The notes below the pieces were generated by a model that saw nothing but the letters and a program-made list of their open reading frames with translations, ran no database searches and was not told where the DNA came from. Made by a program: the position numbers and the translations under genes. From Hermodice carunculata (Eukaryota; Annelida; Polychaeta; Eunicida; Amphinomidae), in assembly GCA_964020975.1 (NCBI GenBank), contig OZ026620.1, positions 73,575,600 through 73,639,599 of the forward strand: a DNA stretch of 64,000 nt, in the 5' to 3' direction. This document shows positions 52,673-63,985 of the stretch, piece by piece (position 1 is the stretch's first letter; every line of letters begins with the position of its first letter).

Positions 52673-55600
52673 CTCTCTCCCTCCCCCCTCCTCCCTCTCT
52701 CTTATTTTATTTTATGTGTCACCTGATTTCCTCTATCTCTCTCTTTATTATATGTGTCACTTACCTGATTTCCTGATTTCGAAACCACATATTTTTCTTT
52801 CCATAAGATCTGTTCATTAAAGAAGCGTATATCTTCCACAATAATAATAAAAGAAATCTTCTTTTAACAAAAACGATTTTGCGTCATTGTCAAATATTTT
52901 TCTTCTATCACTCAGTTTTTCCCAGGGATTTCGTTTTCATCATGTTTTCGTTTCCCTTTTTTATTATTATAACTTATTTTTTTGCAGTTATTACAAACGT
53001 ATGGTAATAATTTTACGATTTGTCAATTTGTCATCATAACCAAAAGCTTTTTTTTAATGACTTACGACTAGTACGTTACATTCAAACGTTTGTTCGTTGC
53101 GGCAGAAAGCTTTTTGTATAACCAACAGCTTTCCCTGACGTACATCATCGTCCAGTCAGTATCCTCTTGTGCATTTCAAACATTATTGAGACAGTAATGG
53201 CTGACCAGGTCGGTCAACATGTTGATAATATATTCTGCCATTCCTCTTCTACCTATGGAGAGAATAACAGCTGTTGTACCACCCTCCTCCGGTGTATAGA
53301 GGGTTGGAATATCGTCTCGGACAACCATAAATCCATTGGCTTTGCGTTTATGGATCGTTCGGAGCTGCTGAGTTTACACCTCGTGTTTTCCACATGTATG
53401 AGCAATGGTGTATCAACATGTGCAACTAAAATGATATTGTCTTACCCTGCGCAATAGAGTACAGAGTGTCGAAACAGACTATGTGTGTAGCACCTGGCTC
53501 CAGCTAAAAAGGGGTGTATAACAGTGATCCATTTCGGGTCCCGTTTTATTTAGTATCATCATGAATAACATCAAATACTATGCCAAATGCAAACTCCATA
53601 ACTATGATGATGACGACACCTTTAGTCACGCCGACAACACGTTCGGTTGTGTTGTCTCAGATGTTAAAACACAGAGTAATATTGCTATGGAGTAAACTTA
53701 CCAATTTCAAGTATTTTATAAGCGACCACTTTATAACCCTATTAAATGTCACTTTTGTTCTCAGGATAGTCCACAAAATATATACATATAAAAGAAAGAA
53801 AAGGGCTTTGCGCTTTGTTTTGAAGAATACATAATCAACATAACATGAGCTGCTTTCACGTACCGGTGTATGCAGGGAAAAGATACTTATGCCTCGGACT
53901 ATGGCCATTGAAATACCCAAAATCACAAACAGGTCCAAAGTTTAATACTAATTGCTGTGGAAAACAATAGTTCAGATATAAAGGGGATACAAGTTGGAAC
54001 TATCTACCCTCTGATATAAAAGAAGGAGATACTGGCATTTCTAACACAAGATAAACAAAGGGCATGGGTGTCAGTGTTCACTTTGTATTCAAATAGATTA
54101 ACACCATTGGAATTAAGATTAAGTGTAGGCTATGATTCTAGCAGCCACTCTGATGCAAATTTTTATACCTCCATTAATTATGCTTAGACATTGGGGATTT
54201 CCTTTTAATGCTTCACGGTTTTTCACTAGTCTCATTGTATACATTGTTTTGCTGCTTAATTATATTTACCTACTGCTATTTTAACCATAGTCTGTATACA
54301 TAGCCTCTAACTAACGTTCACTGTACCAGCAACGACTGTAAGTAAACCGATGTCTATGTCCAACTTTTTTTTTCGGGGGGGGGGGGATATCCGTAAATGA
54401 AAATGGTTTCTTAGGACCTTATCTTGAAAAGTAAATGCACTTTTTTATGTTTTTTTTCTATTATGCTAAGTTGGGTAGCTTAAAATCTTGTACACATTCA
54501 AATTCTGATAAGGTTAAGACAGAAAGAAATACACATATGCTTGAATCATATAAATGGCAGTATTGCTAGTATGAAAATCTTACAGATACTATTATGTTTT
54601 GGTACATTTAATGCACCAGGAAGCACACCCGACATTTTCAATGTTGCACTTGCTTCTCTGTGCTGAAATAATAAACCACGGCCATGTATAACTGTATTGT
54701 ACTACTGTGCATATGGAACATGTTCGCAAGGTGACGTTCTATCACATAACAATATGTGGTGTCATTTAACTGATGGCAGGGTCTCCGGGGGTACTTCGTT
54801 AGAATTGATAAATGCAGCAGTGAACATGTTGATGTATAATTTGAGTGCCAGAACATGCACCTCCAAGTCAATAAATCTTGGAATGCATTCATAAAAATTA
54901 CTTTTAGGTTTGAGTTTTACTCAGCTTAATTGGTGTAAGTGTGGTGAGTGACACATGCACAGTTATCACACTTAGTTGTGGGTAGACTGCTACAGATATG
55001 CTGCCTTAGAAAACTGAACGTACGGAAGTTGCCCTCACTGCAATGTGAATAGGCGTTAGTAAACAGGCGTTTTTCTATTCATCTTTCTGACTTTACAACG
55101 TTGCAAATAGGTAAATGCAAGTGTACGTTTCTCGTAATTAGGCCATTTGCTCTGAACGGGTAGAAGAGAAAATACATAGTGAGCACCCCCCCCCCCCCAA
55201 AAAAAAAATGTTGCCATCATCTATATTGGAGAAGTCATAATGATAAGTTACAGTCATCTGCAGGTCAAGTTTTAAACATGACATCATGTTTGGCTTTGCT
55301 TCTCAGTGAACAGCATAATATTTGATGATTTTCAATAGATTAATTTTAACGTTTCTATCTCCAAATTATAATGTGAGTATAGGGAATACACAAATGTACA
55401 CCTTCTGCAATAAATACCCTCCAGAGGGGAGAGACATAAAAAGCTAATGATTTGAGAGTAAATTTTGCTACATACAGACGATGCATACAAGCAATTGTTC
55501 GAGATGAAAGGTTTGGCACACAGGCAACCACAAAAGCGAGCAATACATTATCAGTTATTGCATTAAACTATTTCTACATCCATAACGTGTGACAGAACTC

Positions 55601-55787
55601 CTAACCAACAAAACAGAATGGTAGAATATGAAAATAATAATCCAGAAGATTAGATATATATTTTTTTACATCCATTATGTATGGGAGAACTGCAAACCAA
55701 GTTAACAGAATGGAAGAATATGTAATTGAAAGTGCAGAGACATTGTCAAGAAAAGATAGGACAAGGGAGAAAGGCGCAGGACATGAA

Positions 55788-55818
<31 letters not shown>

Positions 55819-58800
55819 AAGAAAAAGAAAAGAAGAAGAAGACGACGACGACGACGACGACAACGAAGAAGAAGAAGAAGAAGAAGAAAAGAAGAAGAAG
55901 ACGACGACGACGACGACGACGACGAAGAAGAAGAAAAAGAAGAAGAAAAAGAAGAAGAAGAAGAAGAAGAAGAAGAAGAAGAAGAAGAAGAAGAAGAAGA
56001 AGAAGAAGAAGAAGAAGAAGAAGAAGAAGAAGAAGAAGAAGAAGAAGAAGAAGAAACTGGATTTTACCAGGACCAAGGCACGGGTAAGAAGATTAATACA
56101 GCACAACTTTAAAACAAGTCCTTGCAAGGCTGGGCGAAAAACTGAACTGTTTGAAATGGTGAATTTTGTTTAAATTTAACAGTTTAAAATTAAAGCCTTA
56201 GATACTTCTGTAACCGAGTCTCAGGACCTGCATTCGCATTTTTCAAGTGTCAAAAGAGCTTATCAGATAAATGCAATTCACCAAAATGTAAACAAGTCAT
56301 CTGCACGCTTTGTAATCAGAGAAATAATTACCTTGGAAAATCTTGAGTTATTTGAAATGGACATTGCTGTTACCATACCGTGGAAGAGTGAACATGAAAG
56401 ACAGCACTATTACATCTATAAAAAAGCAATCATTTATTGACATTATACCACTGCCCGTGTTGCCTGCCTCGAACTTGTTAAACATGCCCAGGCTATTTAC
56501 AGGACAGAGTACAGTATTTTTTGTTACAAAAGAAAAATATTCACGTAGGAGGAAAATCAATTCTCATTGGGGAAACACACAACAATAAACCAATTTTGGA
56601 TTTCCTTTGTTCAATGTCGGAGTAAAAGTTGATCACCAATACATATTGGTATATGAAAGTCGTTTACCAATGCTTAATCATGCGAGAATAATACTAGTCC
56701 GTGTGTGAATCCATCAAAGTCTTCATAAAACAACCCCTGTGGGGAAAAAAACACACACACACACATTTTGAACAGTCAGTGATATTTTTCCCAAAGAAAT
56801 GTACATAGAAGCCTCTATCGTTCCACTTTTGAAATTAGGAGCACATTGTATGAGTCACAACTACTCTAACTGTGCACGGTGTTTTTTTCTGAGTTTTTCG
56901 GTGTACTTTGCTTTCACAGTAATGTAAGCGGTATATGCCAACATTTGTGACATGGAAGGTAATTGAAATAGGCTCACCATTCTTTGTAATCTATACAAAC
57001 CTTATGCAATCTATATTTTAATAAAATAAAATGTGTTAAAATTAAATGTCGGTGAAGTTGGCCACAAGTTGCTAGGAATTCATTTCTGGGATACACACAC
57101 TCATGATGAGGGGCAGTTATACTTCTACTATATCCTTTTTTGTTTTTGTTTGTTTGTTTGATATGTTTACATATTAAGAGCATAAGGTAGATGGTAAATG
57201 GATGAAAAGCAATGCTATGCAGAGTTTTGATGTCATGTCCGTTTGAATAGGCAAGCGGCATAACGATTATGCTTAACTTTGGCTGGACACAAGGATCACA
57301 TTACACTGAAGTTGAGATAAATTGGACGTACAATTTTAAATTGATGCAGGAGCAGGGTGGAAAAGGCCCTGTTGACGAACACCAGATAGATTCCACCAAC
57401 AAGACATAAACGTTTGCTACAAAGAGAAAAAAGTGCTCCGATTTTACAGGATATTCACTTTTTGCAAGATTCGTTCACTTATTACGTGTATGTATGTATG
57501 TATGTATGTATGTATGTATGTATGTATGTATGTATGTATGTATGCATATGTGTATGTATATATATATACGCATGTATGTAAATGTTGTAAAGCAATTTTA
57601 AATATTAGCCCTAATCTAGGTTGCTCGTTCATGCTACTATTAAAAGCATGCGGTTAGTTCAGTCAGGTGTGAACTATGTCGCAGTGATTAAACGTGAGTG
57701 CTCTAAGCGATACACATGTCTAGCGTTGCATAAACCAAGATTATTGTGATTTTTAAGTCAAAAACTTGTTGCTGAGAAATATTTCATCTTCGTATAGATA
57801 GGCAATTTCCTGTGCTATAAACAGAAATGGGCATCCCCAAAGTATTGAAGGTATAAATTTTATACATTTTTAGGTCACCACATTCAGTCCTAATTTTGAT
57901 ATAATGAATTAATTACCAGGTCACAAAGCAGAGTTAAATGTCTCCATTTTTTTCTTAAAGGCGACATTTTAAGTCTAACCTGGACCACATTTCGATTAAT
58001 TGTTTTAATTTAAGGGACAATGCACTTAAAAGGTTAATATCACTATTAAATGTCCATTTAGAAATGTAACCTTGATCTCTACAGAAGTGATTCTGTGCAT
58101 GATGGAAGAATCTACTGGACGCTACAAACCTTAAACACATAGTTGTGTCCATAGTAATTCCTTCGTGGCAAATATCATACTTTTAACTTCACGTGAATAA
58201 CCAGTACTGTCAGATTAACAAAATGAAAAAAATAAAACATTCTCATTTATTCCTCAAACCAAACACCAGCGTCACAGTAAATCTACTTGTAAAAGATTTT
58301 GACAGGCTCATTACCCTATTTGCCTTGCATGAAGTGACTAGGACAAAACTGTTAACGTGGGTCCAATCTTTCCCTCAAAGCTCATAGGGAACCTGGTTAT
58401 GTAAAATAGTAAAACAATTTTTCATTTTGTCTGTACATTAAAGCTTTGAACCGCCAAGTTTGCAATCATATCAGAGACCTAGGCTGTGCATTATTTTCAG
58501 AATTGCAGGTGTATAGCAAAGCAGAGAATATGAAATGCCATGAAAATAAAAAGGAGAGTGTTGGCAATTGCCCATTCACATTGCAGTCGAGACTCTTTGA
58601 AGTCCACACATTTGGCAAAGAACACCAAGTGCAAGTACGACTTAAGGTTAAGCGTCAGTTACCAAAATTAAAGGCTGTCTTACTCACGTTTCACTCAAAT
58701 CTGAGACAACGTATTATAGTTGTTTTCAATGTAGATTTGATAAGCTGCTTCTTTACAAATTACATGTATACAGCGTCACCTGAAATTTTGAAGCCATAGC

Positions 58801-61800
58801 TGAAATCATCATCACAAGCAGTTGTGTATTCATCTGTGGCCTGGCACGACCAGAAACTGAAGTGGCGCAAGTCCCTTGGGCTCAGTCAATTTAGAATAGT
58901 GCTGGATCACGCGAAAAAACGTCCGTATTCGTTCTGGTAACTCATGAATGAATTTGCTGTCACTGTCGGACTGACATTTATTAATATGGGTAATGTTTTT
59001 TTTTTTTAACGGACCTGTTTCCTTCAACTGGAAATACACTGGTTATTGTATTTGTGTCTTTTTGCCCAGAACCACTTCAGAGTAGTCAATATCCTATTCC
59101 GCAGTTCGAACTCTTTACTCTCCATAAGCTAACCTGTCCCTGTCTAACCTGTATATATATATATGGAATTACTATTGTCTATATTGGACAAGTTCCTCTG
59201 TAAAATTTTGACATAGGCTGTATCAGCCCAAATAAATTAAAGGGTCTTCAGCGGGTAACTACTCAACATGTTTCGGAGCCTTTTACCCGTACATGTCTCT
59301 CTGAGTAGCGGCTCTTTGCCTAAGCTAAATATTCAGCAAAGACAACCCACATAATAATGAATAAATATGAACGTGGCAATTGATGAATGAGCTAAATATG
59401 TGAAGTTTTGCTTGTAAATGCAGAGCTTCGTATCAAAGAAGAATACCTGTCAAACAAACCATAATTACCAAATTTTCATAGTACAGGTTCAGATAAGAAC
59501 AATTTGACTTACCCCTGAACCAAAATGTACCCTTTCTAGCTGGACAGCTTTTCCTAGTTAAACCATCCGCCAATGTTTAACTGAAGTGGAAACAAGCTGG
59601 GGCATTATATATTATAACGAAAATTCATTTATCATCAAAATCCTTTCGTCGTAGCAGAACAAGTTCATAACGAAAAATGCCTTATAACGAAACCAGTTTT
59701 GGTTATAATATGCTAATAACGCAAAATTATTAAGTTATATCGAGAAACCTTTCGCTGTAACGACAGGAAAACAACTGTATTTATGAAAAATCATGTTGAT
59801 ACAGTCCCGTTTTCACCGATGCCTTGCCTATGTACAATATCTTGGCTTTGAAAATTTTGGTAAGCAAGCTCATTAACCTTTCTCTCCCATAGAGGTCAGG
59901 GATCACCCTAAATGTGTGTTTTGTTTCTCTTAACATATTTTCTTAAATATATAATTATATACGGGAGTGTTCTGAGTTAGACGTGGGCTTACTAAGCAAA
60001 ATGTTCTCGTTGAGTTTTGATTGATACCTGTGTCACGTCTGGAGATTATGTTTTTCCTTCATACTGCATTTCACATCCATTCAATGATATCAAACTGATA
60101 GAACAGTTATTTGGTATGTCTACCGTGTGCTCCAGGATTTCGATTCGCTCGTTTGATGACTGTTAATGATCATATTGATACACCTTTCCAGTTTAGGACA
60201 GTTTTCAACCGGAACTGATTTTTGAACTTTGATATTAACAAATAACAGACATATGCTACTTTTTTTTCCTTTTTATTATCAATAAGCTGCACATTTCATA
60301 ATTTTATAGCAAATTTGTCCAGATAGGTACGTAAAAATAGAAGTTTGATTCTGGTCACCTGGGTAATTTGACAAACTGAGCAGGACACGTTCCTTTCCTG
60401 CATTGTATGAGCTCTGCCCCGGCTACTTTTTTGGGGACAGTGATATTGCTTATTCATTGCAATAATGTATATGTTTCATGAACTGGGAGATGGTAGTTCT
60501 AGGATTACCATCGGATTCAATATTATTCCAGGCTCCTGTACGACCATGTGGTTGGGATGGGGTTCGCAATGCAACAACCCTGCCCAGTGTATGTCCTCAA
60601 CAAGGTGTTTTCAATCCCTTTATTACGAAAGAAGACTTCAATGCATCCAGTGAAGACTGTCTTTACCTGAACATCTATGCTCCATTTCAGGTTTGACTCA
60701 TTGAATTAAATATTCCTTTGCCAGTGTTAATTATGATACGAGGATCGTAACAAGCGAGGACAAAAACTGTAAACCTTTGCACGCGTGTGTATGTAACATC
60801 ACATGTACAGTAAACAATGATGGTAATCCACATTGCAGGATTAGAATAACAGAATCTAGAATATAGAGTTATATATAATAAAGAGAGTACTACGTGTTAT
60901 GTATAGAGAACCATTGTCTCCATATACAGACAAATGTGTATATATGTGCACAATAGTATGTATAACGTATATGTTGATATACTGCTTATGACATATACAC
61001 TATCATGTATAATAGGTTACTATGTATAACATAGAAACTGCTATGAAACATATCTTAATTACTATGTATAAGATGTAGACTACCATGTTCAGCATATAAA
61101 ATATTATTTATGGCATGTAAAGTAATACATATGACGTACTGTTGTGTATGGACCATTATTTATGTCGTATTTACCGATAGTTATAACGCATAGACTACTT
61201 TTGGCGCATATGTACGGTACATAACGGCACGAGCTCTACAGCAAATGAACTAAAAAACGCATAGTAACTGAATTTTATTCACAATTAGTGTGGTTTTAAC
61301 AATGATATTACTTTTGCGTAATTGTTACCAGACTTATATTCAAAGCTTTTCTGTGGGTAAATTTTTCATGTTTGAGTTGATATCCTTTTAAGAACAAACT
61401 TTTGCCTAAATGGTATTAACACATTTTATTATTTGTTATCAGGACTACTTCAGATACCTTTTCCCGACAACAATGAACAATACAAGACTAATCAAATGGT
61501 GTATTTTAAAGCATTTGGGGTTGAATGATCAAAATATAATGTACTGATTTTTATTTCATAAAAGGATATCAATTCAACGGATGGCCTGGGCAGTGAAAAT
61601 AAACCTCTGTACATCTGTCTGTGATATCAATTGTTTTCAAGATGAAACACCAGCTACCAAACGCTTTGCACTGTTTATTAATTATGTTGTCGTCTACTGT
61701 CATCTTCAAACACTTAAATATTATAGTATCAACTTGACAACTAGGGATTTAGAAGTGAAAGAAGTGTCTTGCAAAATATCTTTCAGCCAGGACCTTAATT

Positions 61801-62141
61801 GTATCACAATAAAAAGGCATATTCATTTGTTTCTTGTATAAACTCTTAATCAATCGCATTAAAAAAACCCTGTTATCAAGTAACTAGACACCTCAATCCC
61901 ACCTTACTTTGCGATATGTTGCTATGTATGCAAAGAAAGTTTGACGAACATGGCTTGTTGTAGTTGTAAGTGACTTTTCTATACTTTCAGAGATCTGCGT
62001 CAAATAGATCATCATACCCTGTGATGGTGTTCATTCATGGTGGCAGTTATACTGTGGGTAGTGGAAATCATTATACTGGTTTTGTTCTTGCCCATCAAGA
62101 GGTTGTCGTGATTTCCTTCAATTATCGTCTCGACTTTCTTG
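46299..62141 (+). CDS. Type-B carboxylesterase/cholinesterase-like gene 2 (first four exons; 3' part off the window)
   Basis: Paralogue of gene 1 on the same strand. Four exons: 46299-46431, 52317-52393, 60532-60690 and 61991-62141. All phases fit. The product starts with a signal-peptide-like hydrophobic segment ([20 protein letters not shown]). It continues with [51 protein letters not shown] (type-B signature 2), then [10 protein letters not shown] (oxyanion hole) and FNYRLDFLG. These are the N-terminal landmarks of secreted esterases. The next exon needed is the counterpart of gene 1 exon A and would lie beyond 64000. Introns are large (5.9, 8.1, 1.3 and more than 1.8 kb) and full of transposon relics. 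The start ATG at 46299 is chosen because it begins the signal peptide. The last visible donor is GC, not GT. No disabling change is seen in these exons. Confidence 0.87.
46683..46925 (-). mobile_element. SINE-like copy, minus strand, abutting (CT)n
   Basis: Minus-strand sense: GCAATGCCCTTGCCGTTCAC, ACCAGGCTTCGATTC (B-box-like), GAGTTCCTCCCATTCTGAGT and a final CGCTTTTCCCTGCTAC. Over 90% identical by eye to 62324-62560. It shares the GAGTTCCT(A/G)CCA(C/T)TCTGA body motif with the SINE at 40.4 kb. Confidence 0.65.
46926..47035 (+). repeat. (CTGT)n/(CT)n microsatellite
   Basis: Mixed CTGT and CT units next to the SINE-like copy. Confidence 0.95.
48826..49090 (+). repeat. A-rich (CAAAA)n-type low-complexity tract
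   Basis: Irregular CAAAA/CAAA units ending in AAAATT repeats. The Phe-rich minus-strand readings are artefacts. Confidence 0.9.
49167..49233 (+). repeat. (GA)n microsatellite
   Basis: About 33 GA units with one GG interruption. Confidence 0.95.
51538..51710 (+). mobile_element. LINE reverse-transcriptase relic (C-terminal side)
   Basis: The reading [20 protein letters not shown] is followed by [20 protein letters not shown] and IYQSI. This matches the FxYLGxxxDxxxxxxxHI...KANRxLGILK..LP segment that follows the YADD block in CR1/Jockey-type LINEs. It holds at least one in-frame stop. Confidence 0.6.
52317..52393 (+). CDS. Gene 2 exon 2: [10 protein letters not shown] exon
   Basis: The acceptor tacttctcag and donor gtaaac flank 2 nt plus 25 codons. 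It encodes [20 protein letters not shown], the near-invariant FxGIPYAxPPxGxLRF block with Ala in place of the usual second Gly. Confidence 0.9.
52589..52700 (+). repeat. (CT)n microsatellite
   Basis: About 110 bp of CT with few interruptions. Ser-Leu open readings here are artefacts. Confidence 0.95.
53160..53700 (+). mobile_element. LINE reverse-transcriptase relic (central domain)
   Basis: Readings in + frames include [30 protein letters not shown] (a decayed DLSKAFD block), [16 protein letters not shown] (GxxLFxIxxND block) and [16 protein letters not shown] (a YADDT-like catalytic block). Order and spacing fit a CR1/Jockey-type LINE RT. Broken by several stops and frame changes. Confidence 0.65.
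55789..56056 (+). repeat. (GAA)n array with (GAC)n islands
   Basis: About 265 bp almost purely of GAA, with two GAC blocks (about 55841-55860, 55901-55923). Long poly-Glu/Lys or poly-Phe readings on either strand are artefacts. Confidence 0.95.
57488..57543 (+). repeat. (TATG)n microsatellite
   Basis: About 14 tandem TATG units. Confidence 0.95.
59041..59610 (-). mobile_element. 5'-truncated tail copy of the Penelope-like element
   Basis: Matches 34823-35350 on the same strand at roughly 88-92%, ending at the same 3' edge. It includes the 73-nt structured block at 59242-59314. The CXC cargo is absent, confirming that the shared part belongs to the retroelement. It breaks off where a pogo-like terminus begins. 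Confidence 0.8.
59242..59314 (-). ncRNA. Second copy of the structured block
   Basis: Almost identical to 35018-35091 (one visible change near the GGCTC end), while flanks differ more. Confidence 0.35.
59611..59785 (-). mobile_element. pogo/Tigger-like terminal fragment
   Basis: In minus sense it begins CAGTTGTTTTCCTGTCGTTA and has repeated CGATATAAC, CGTTATTA, TTTCGTTATAA and TTCGTTATGA words. This pattern, CAG(T)-start with many CGTTATAAC words, is typical of pogo/Tigger-type DNA transposon ends. No transposase or second end was identified. Confidence 0.5.
60532..60690 (+). CDS. Gene 2 exon 3: EDCLYLN exon
   Basis: The acceptor attattccag and donor gtttga flank exactly 53 codons. It encodes [27 protein letters not shown], and [15 protein letters not shown]. 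Two Cys (RPCGW, EDCLY) plus VCPQ fit the family's first disulfide region. Confidence 0.9.
60691..61990. other. Gene 2 intron 3
   Basis: The first half (about 60880-61215) is a degenerate tandem array of TATGTATAACATATA-like words. The rest is AT-rich with nothing recognisable. Confidence 0.6.
60930..61215 (+). repeat. Degenerate AT-rich minisatellite
   Basis: Repeated words such as TACTATGTATAACATA, GTTATGAC/TATGGCATGTA and ATAGACTAC recur at an irregular 20-30 bp spacing. Too diverged for an exact unit. Confidence 0.5.
61991..62141 (+). CDS. Gene 2 exon 4: HGG oxyanion-hole exon with a GC donor
   Basis: The acceptor tactttcag precedes 50 codons plus 1 nt, encoding [20 protein letters not shown] and [14 protein letters not shown]. 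The exon ends CTTG before GCAAGT, a GC-type 5' splice site with otherwise strong consensus. If a GT were required, the reading would run three more codons to a stop. Confidence 0.87.
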
Positions 62142-62246
62142 GCAAGTATTGTTAGATTCTGTCTGTAAGAACCTAGTTTTGCCCTGAAACACTTATCGAG
62201 GGGTGCTTTTAGATAAAGAGGTGGCTTGAAGCTGCGAGAGAGAGAC

Positions 62247-62323
<77 letters not shown>

Positions 62324-62566
62324 AACGTTTATAATATTTGCTGCATAAAATATGCAAAAAAGTAAATTCATGATATCCTGGACATTTATCTGTGATGGTG
62401 TGTGTTTGAAATGGTAGCAATGCCCTTGCCATTCACCTCTATAACCAGGGTTCAATTCTTGTTCTGCAAAGTATATTTGATGAGTTCCTGCCATTCTGAG
62501 TGGGAGAGGAAGTTCTGACAAGTTTTTTTCGCTTTTCCCTGCTACACAAAAGAAAAGAAAGAGAGG

Positions 62567-62634
<68 letters not shown>

Positions 62635-62989
62635 GAGAGGGAGAGTTCTTGCGGTGGAACATGCTCCTTTTTCTGGTGCAAGAAGTTAGGTAATTAAATA
62701 GAGATAAATTGATATGTGAACTAATGATCTTTATACTAAATTGGTGAATATGAGTGAAGGTCTCAAAGTAAATAATGATGTGATAATGATAAATTATTGA
62801 ACAAATGTGCTGACTTACACAGTCTAATAATTAATCAAAATCACTGAATTGTTTTCTGCGCATCGGAATCTATGTTTTGCATGCAATGCAATGACGGCAA
62901 TAGGCATTCGACACCATCGACATAAATATTTTAATAAGTGGTCATGTTTTAGGATACAATCTAATGAGTGAGTTTGGTTTGAAAGTTAT
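62142..62989. other. Gene 2 intron 4, proximal part
   Basis: Two (GA)n tracts (62238-62322 and 62570-62630) flank a SINE-like copy. The remainder is AT-rich. Confidence 0.7.
62324..62560 (+). mobile_element. SINE-like copy between two (GA)n tracts
   Basis: Plus-strand sense: ATATGCAAAAAAGTAAATTC, GGTAGCAATGCCCTTGCCAT, ACCAGGGTTCAATTC (B-box-like), GAGTTCCTGCCATTCTGAGT and TTTCCCTGCTAC. A young relative of 46683-46925. Confidence 0.65.
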
Positions 62990-63985
62990 CTTACAGGGCG
63001 CATGCAGTCTGTGGTGGTTAAAATTGAGGCCTCTACACCTCTTGCCATAACCATGGGAGTCCAGCAGGGTTCTATACTAGGTTCCCTTCTGGTTTTAGAA
63101 CATTTAAATGATTCCCCATAAATGTCCAATGGATGTTTATTATCTTTATTATGTTACTGACACAGAATGCAATCCAAAGCAGCATGAAATACTAGCACAA
63201 ACAATAATAACAGTCTTGCTAATGTTAAAAAATCTATTTTGACGAAAATATATTGCAACATAATGTGGACAAATGCCAATTCATGCGAACTGGTACTTAT
63301 CATGTCTTGTGGAGAATCTTCAACATCAACATTCAAACAGATGATCAAAATTTGAAGCAGGTTACTTCAGCTACTTACCTGGGAATGATAGTTCACGGAA
63401 ACTTCGACTGGAATGTGCATAAAGACAATTCGGTTAAGAAAATGTCAGAAAAAAATAGCAATCATTCAATTGTTTAGAAACCTTTTACCAGTTGACACAC
63501 TAAAGCTTCTTTACAATGCAATAGTTCCACAAGACTGTGCTTATTATGACATGTTATATGACACTGTATCCAGATCACATATGTCACATATGCTTCACAA
63601 ACTACAATGTAGAGCATTTGCCTTGTTACACAATCATGTAACAAGCAGATCTGAAATGTTTAGCAAACTTGGATGCTTATCACTCCACAATATTCCTGAA
63701 ATTCACAAGTGCACCATGTTATAGAAGTGCATAAAACATTTCACGCCAGAATATCCATAGAAGATATTTCAATCGAATGTTGCACTTCACCATTATAACA
63801 CCAGAAATGCAAGTAGTCTGACACCTAGCGAAAGAAAAATGTATATTACAATAAACTTCTTACAGTATCTGACAAAAGGTTATGGAAGAGCTTCCCTGAA
63901 AACATTAAAGACAATTCATTTATGGGGACCTTCAAATTTCAAACACTATTTTTCCAACTACTATTTGACATTTCAAACTATTTTT
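62990..63985 (+). mobile_element. LINE reverse-transcriptase relic (catalytic to C-terminal end)
   Basis: Ordered LINE landmarks: MGVQQGSILGSLLV (PQGSILGPLLF block), HNVDKCQFM, SATYLGMIVHGNFDW, LFRNLLPVDTLKLLYNAIVP, HKLQCRAFALLHNHVT, LGCLSLHNIPEIHKC, and near 63873-63970 RLWKSFPENIKDNSFMGTFK before a stop. It fits the CR1/Jockey group. Frame changes and missing catalytic parts show it is dead. It lies in an intron of gene 2. Confidence 0.75.

Larger units (their letters stand above)
52394..60531. other. Gene 2 intron 2
   Basis: It holds the CT tract, a LINE relic, poly-G (54375-54387), poly-C/poly-A (55187-55208), a GAA/GAC array, a (TATG)n array (57488-57543), a 117-codon unassigned open frame (58446-58799), the retroelement tail copy and a pogo-like terminus. 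54.2-55.7 kb and 56.1-57.4 kb show nothing recognisable. Confidence 0.6.

Noticed and set aside
55702-56127. Poly-Phe or poly-Glu/Lys protein
   Set aside because: Product of the GAA/GAC array only.
62012-62697. Ser-Leu and Arg-Glu repeat proteins (also 46826-47053, 49107-49367, 52503-52820)
   Set aside because: Translations of CT/GA microsatellites. The 62012-62662 minus-strand reading also runs antisense through gene 2 exon 4.
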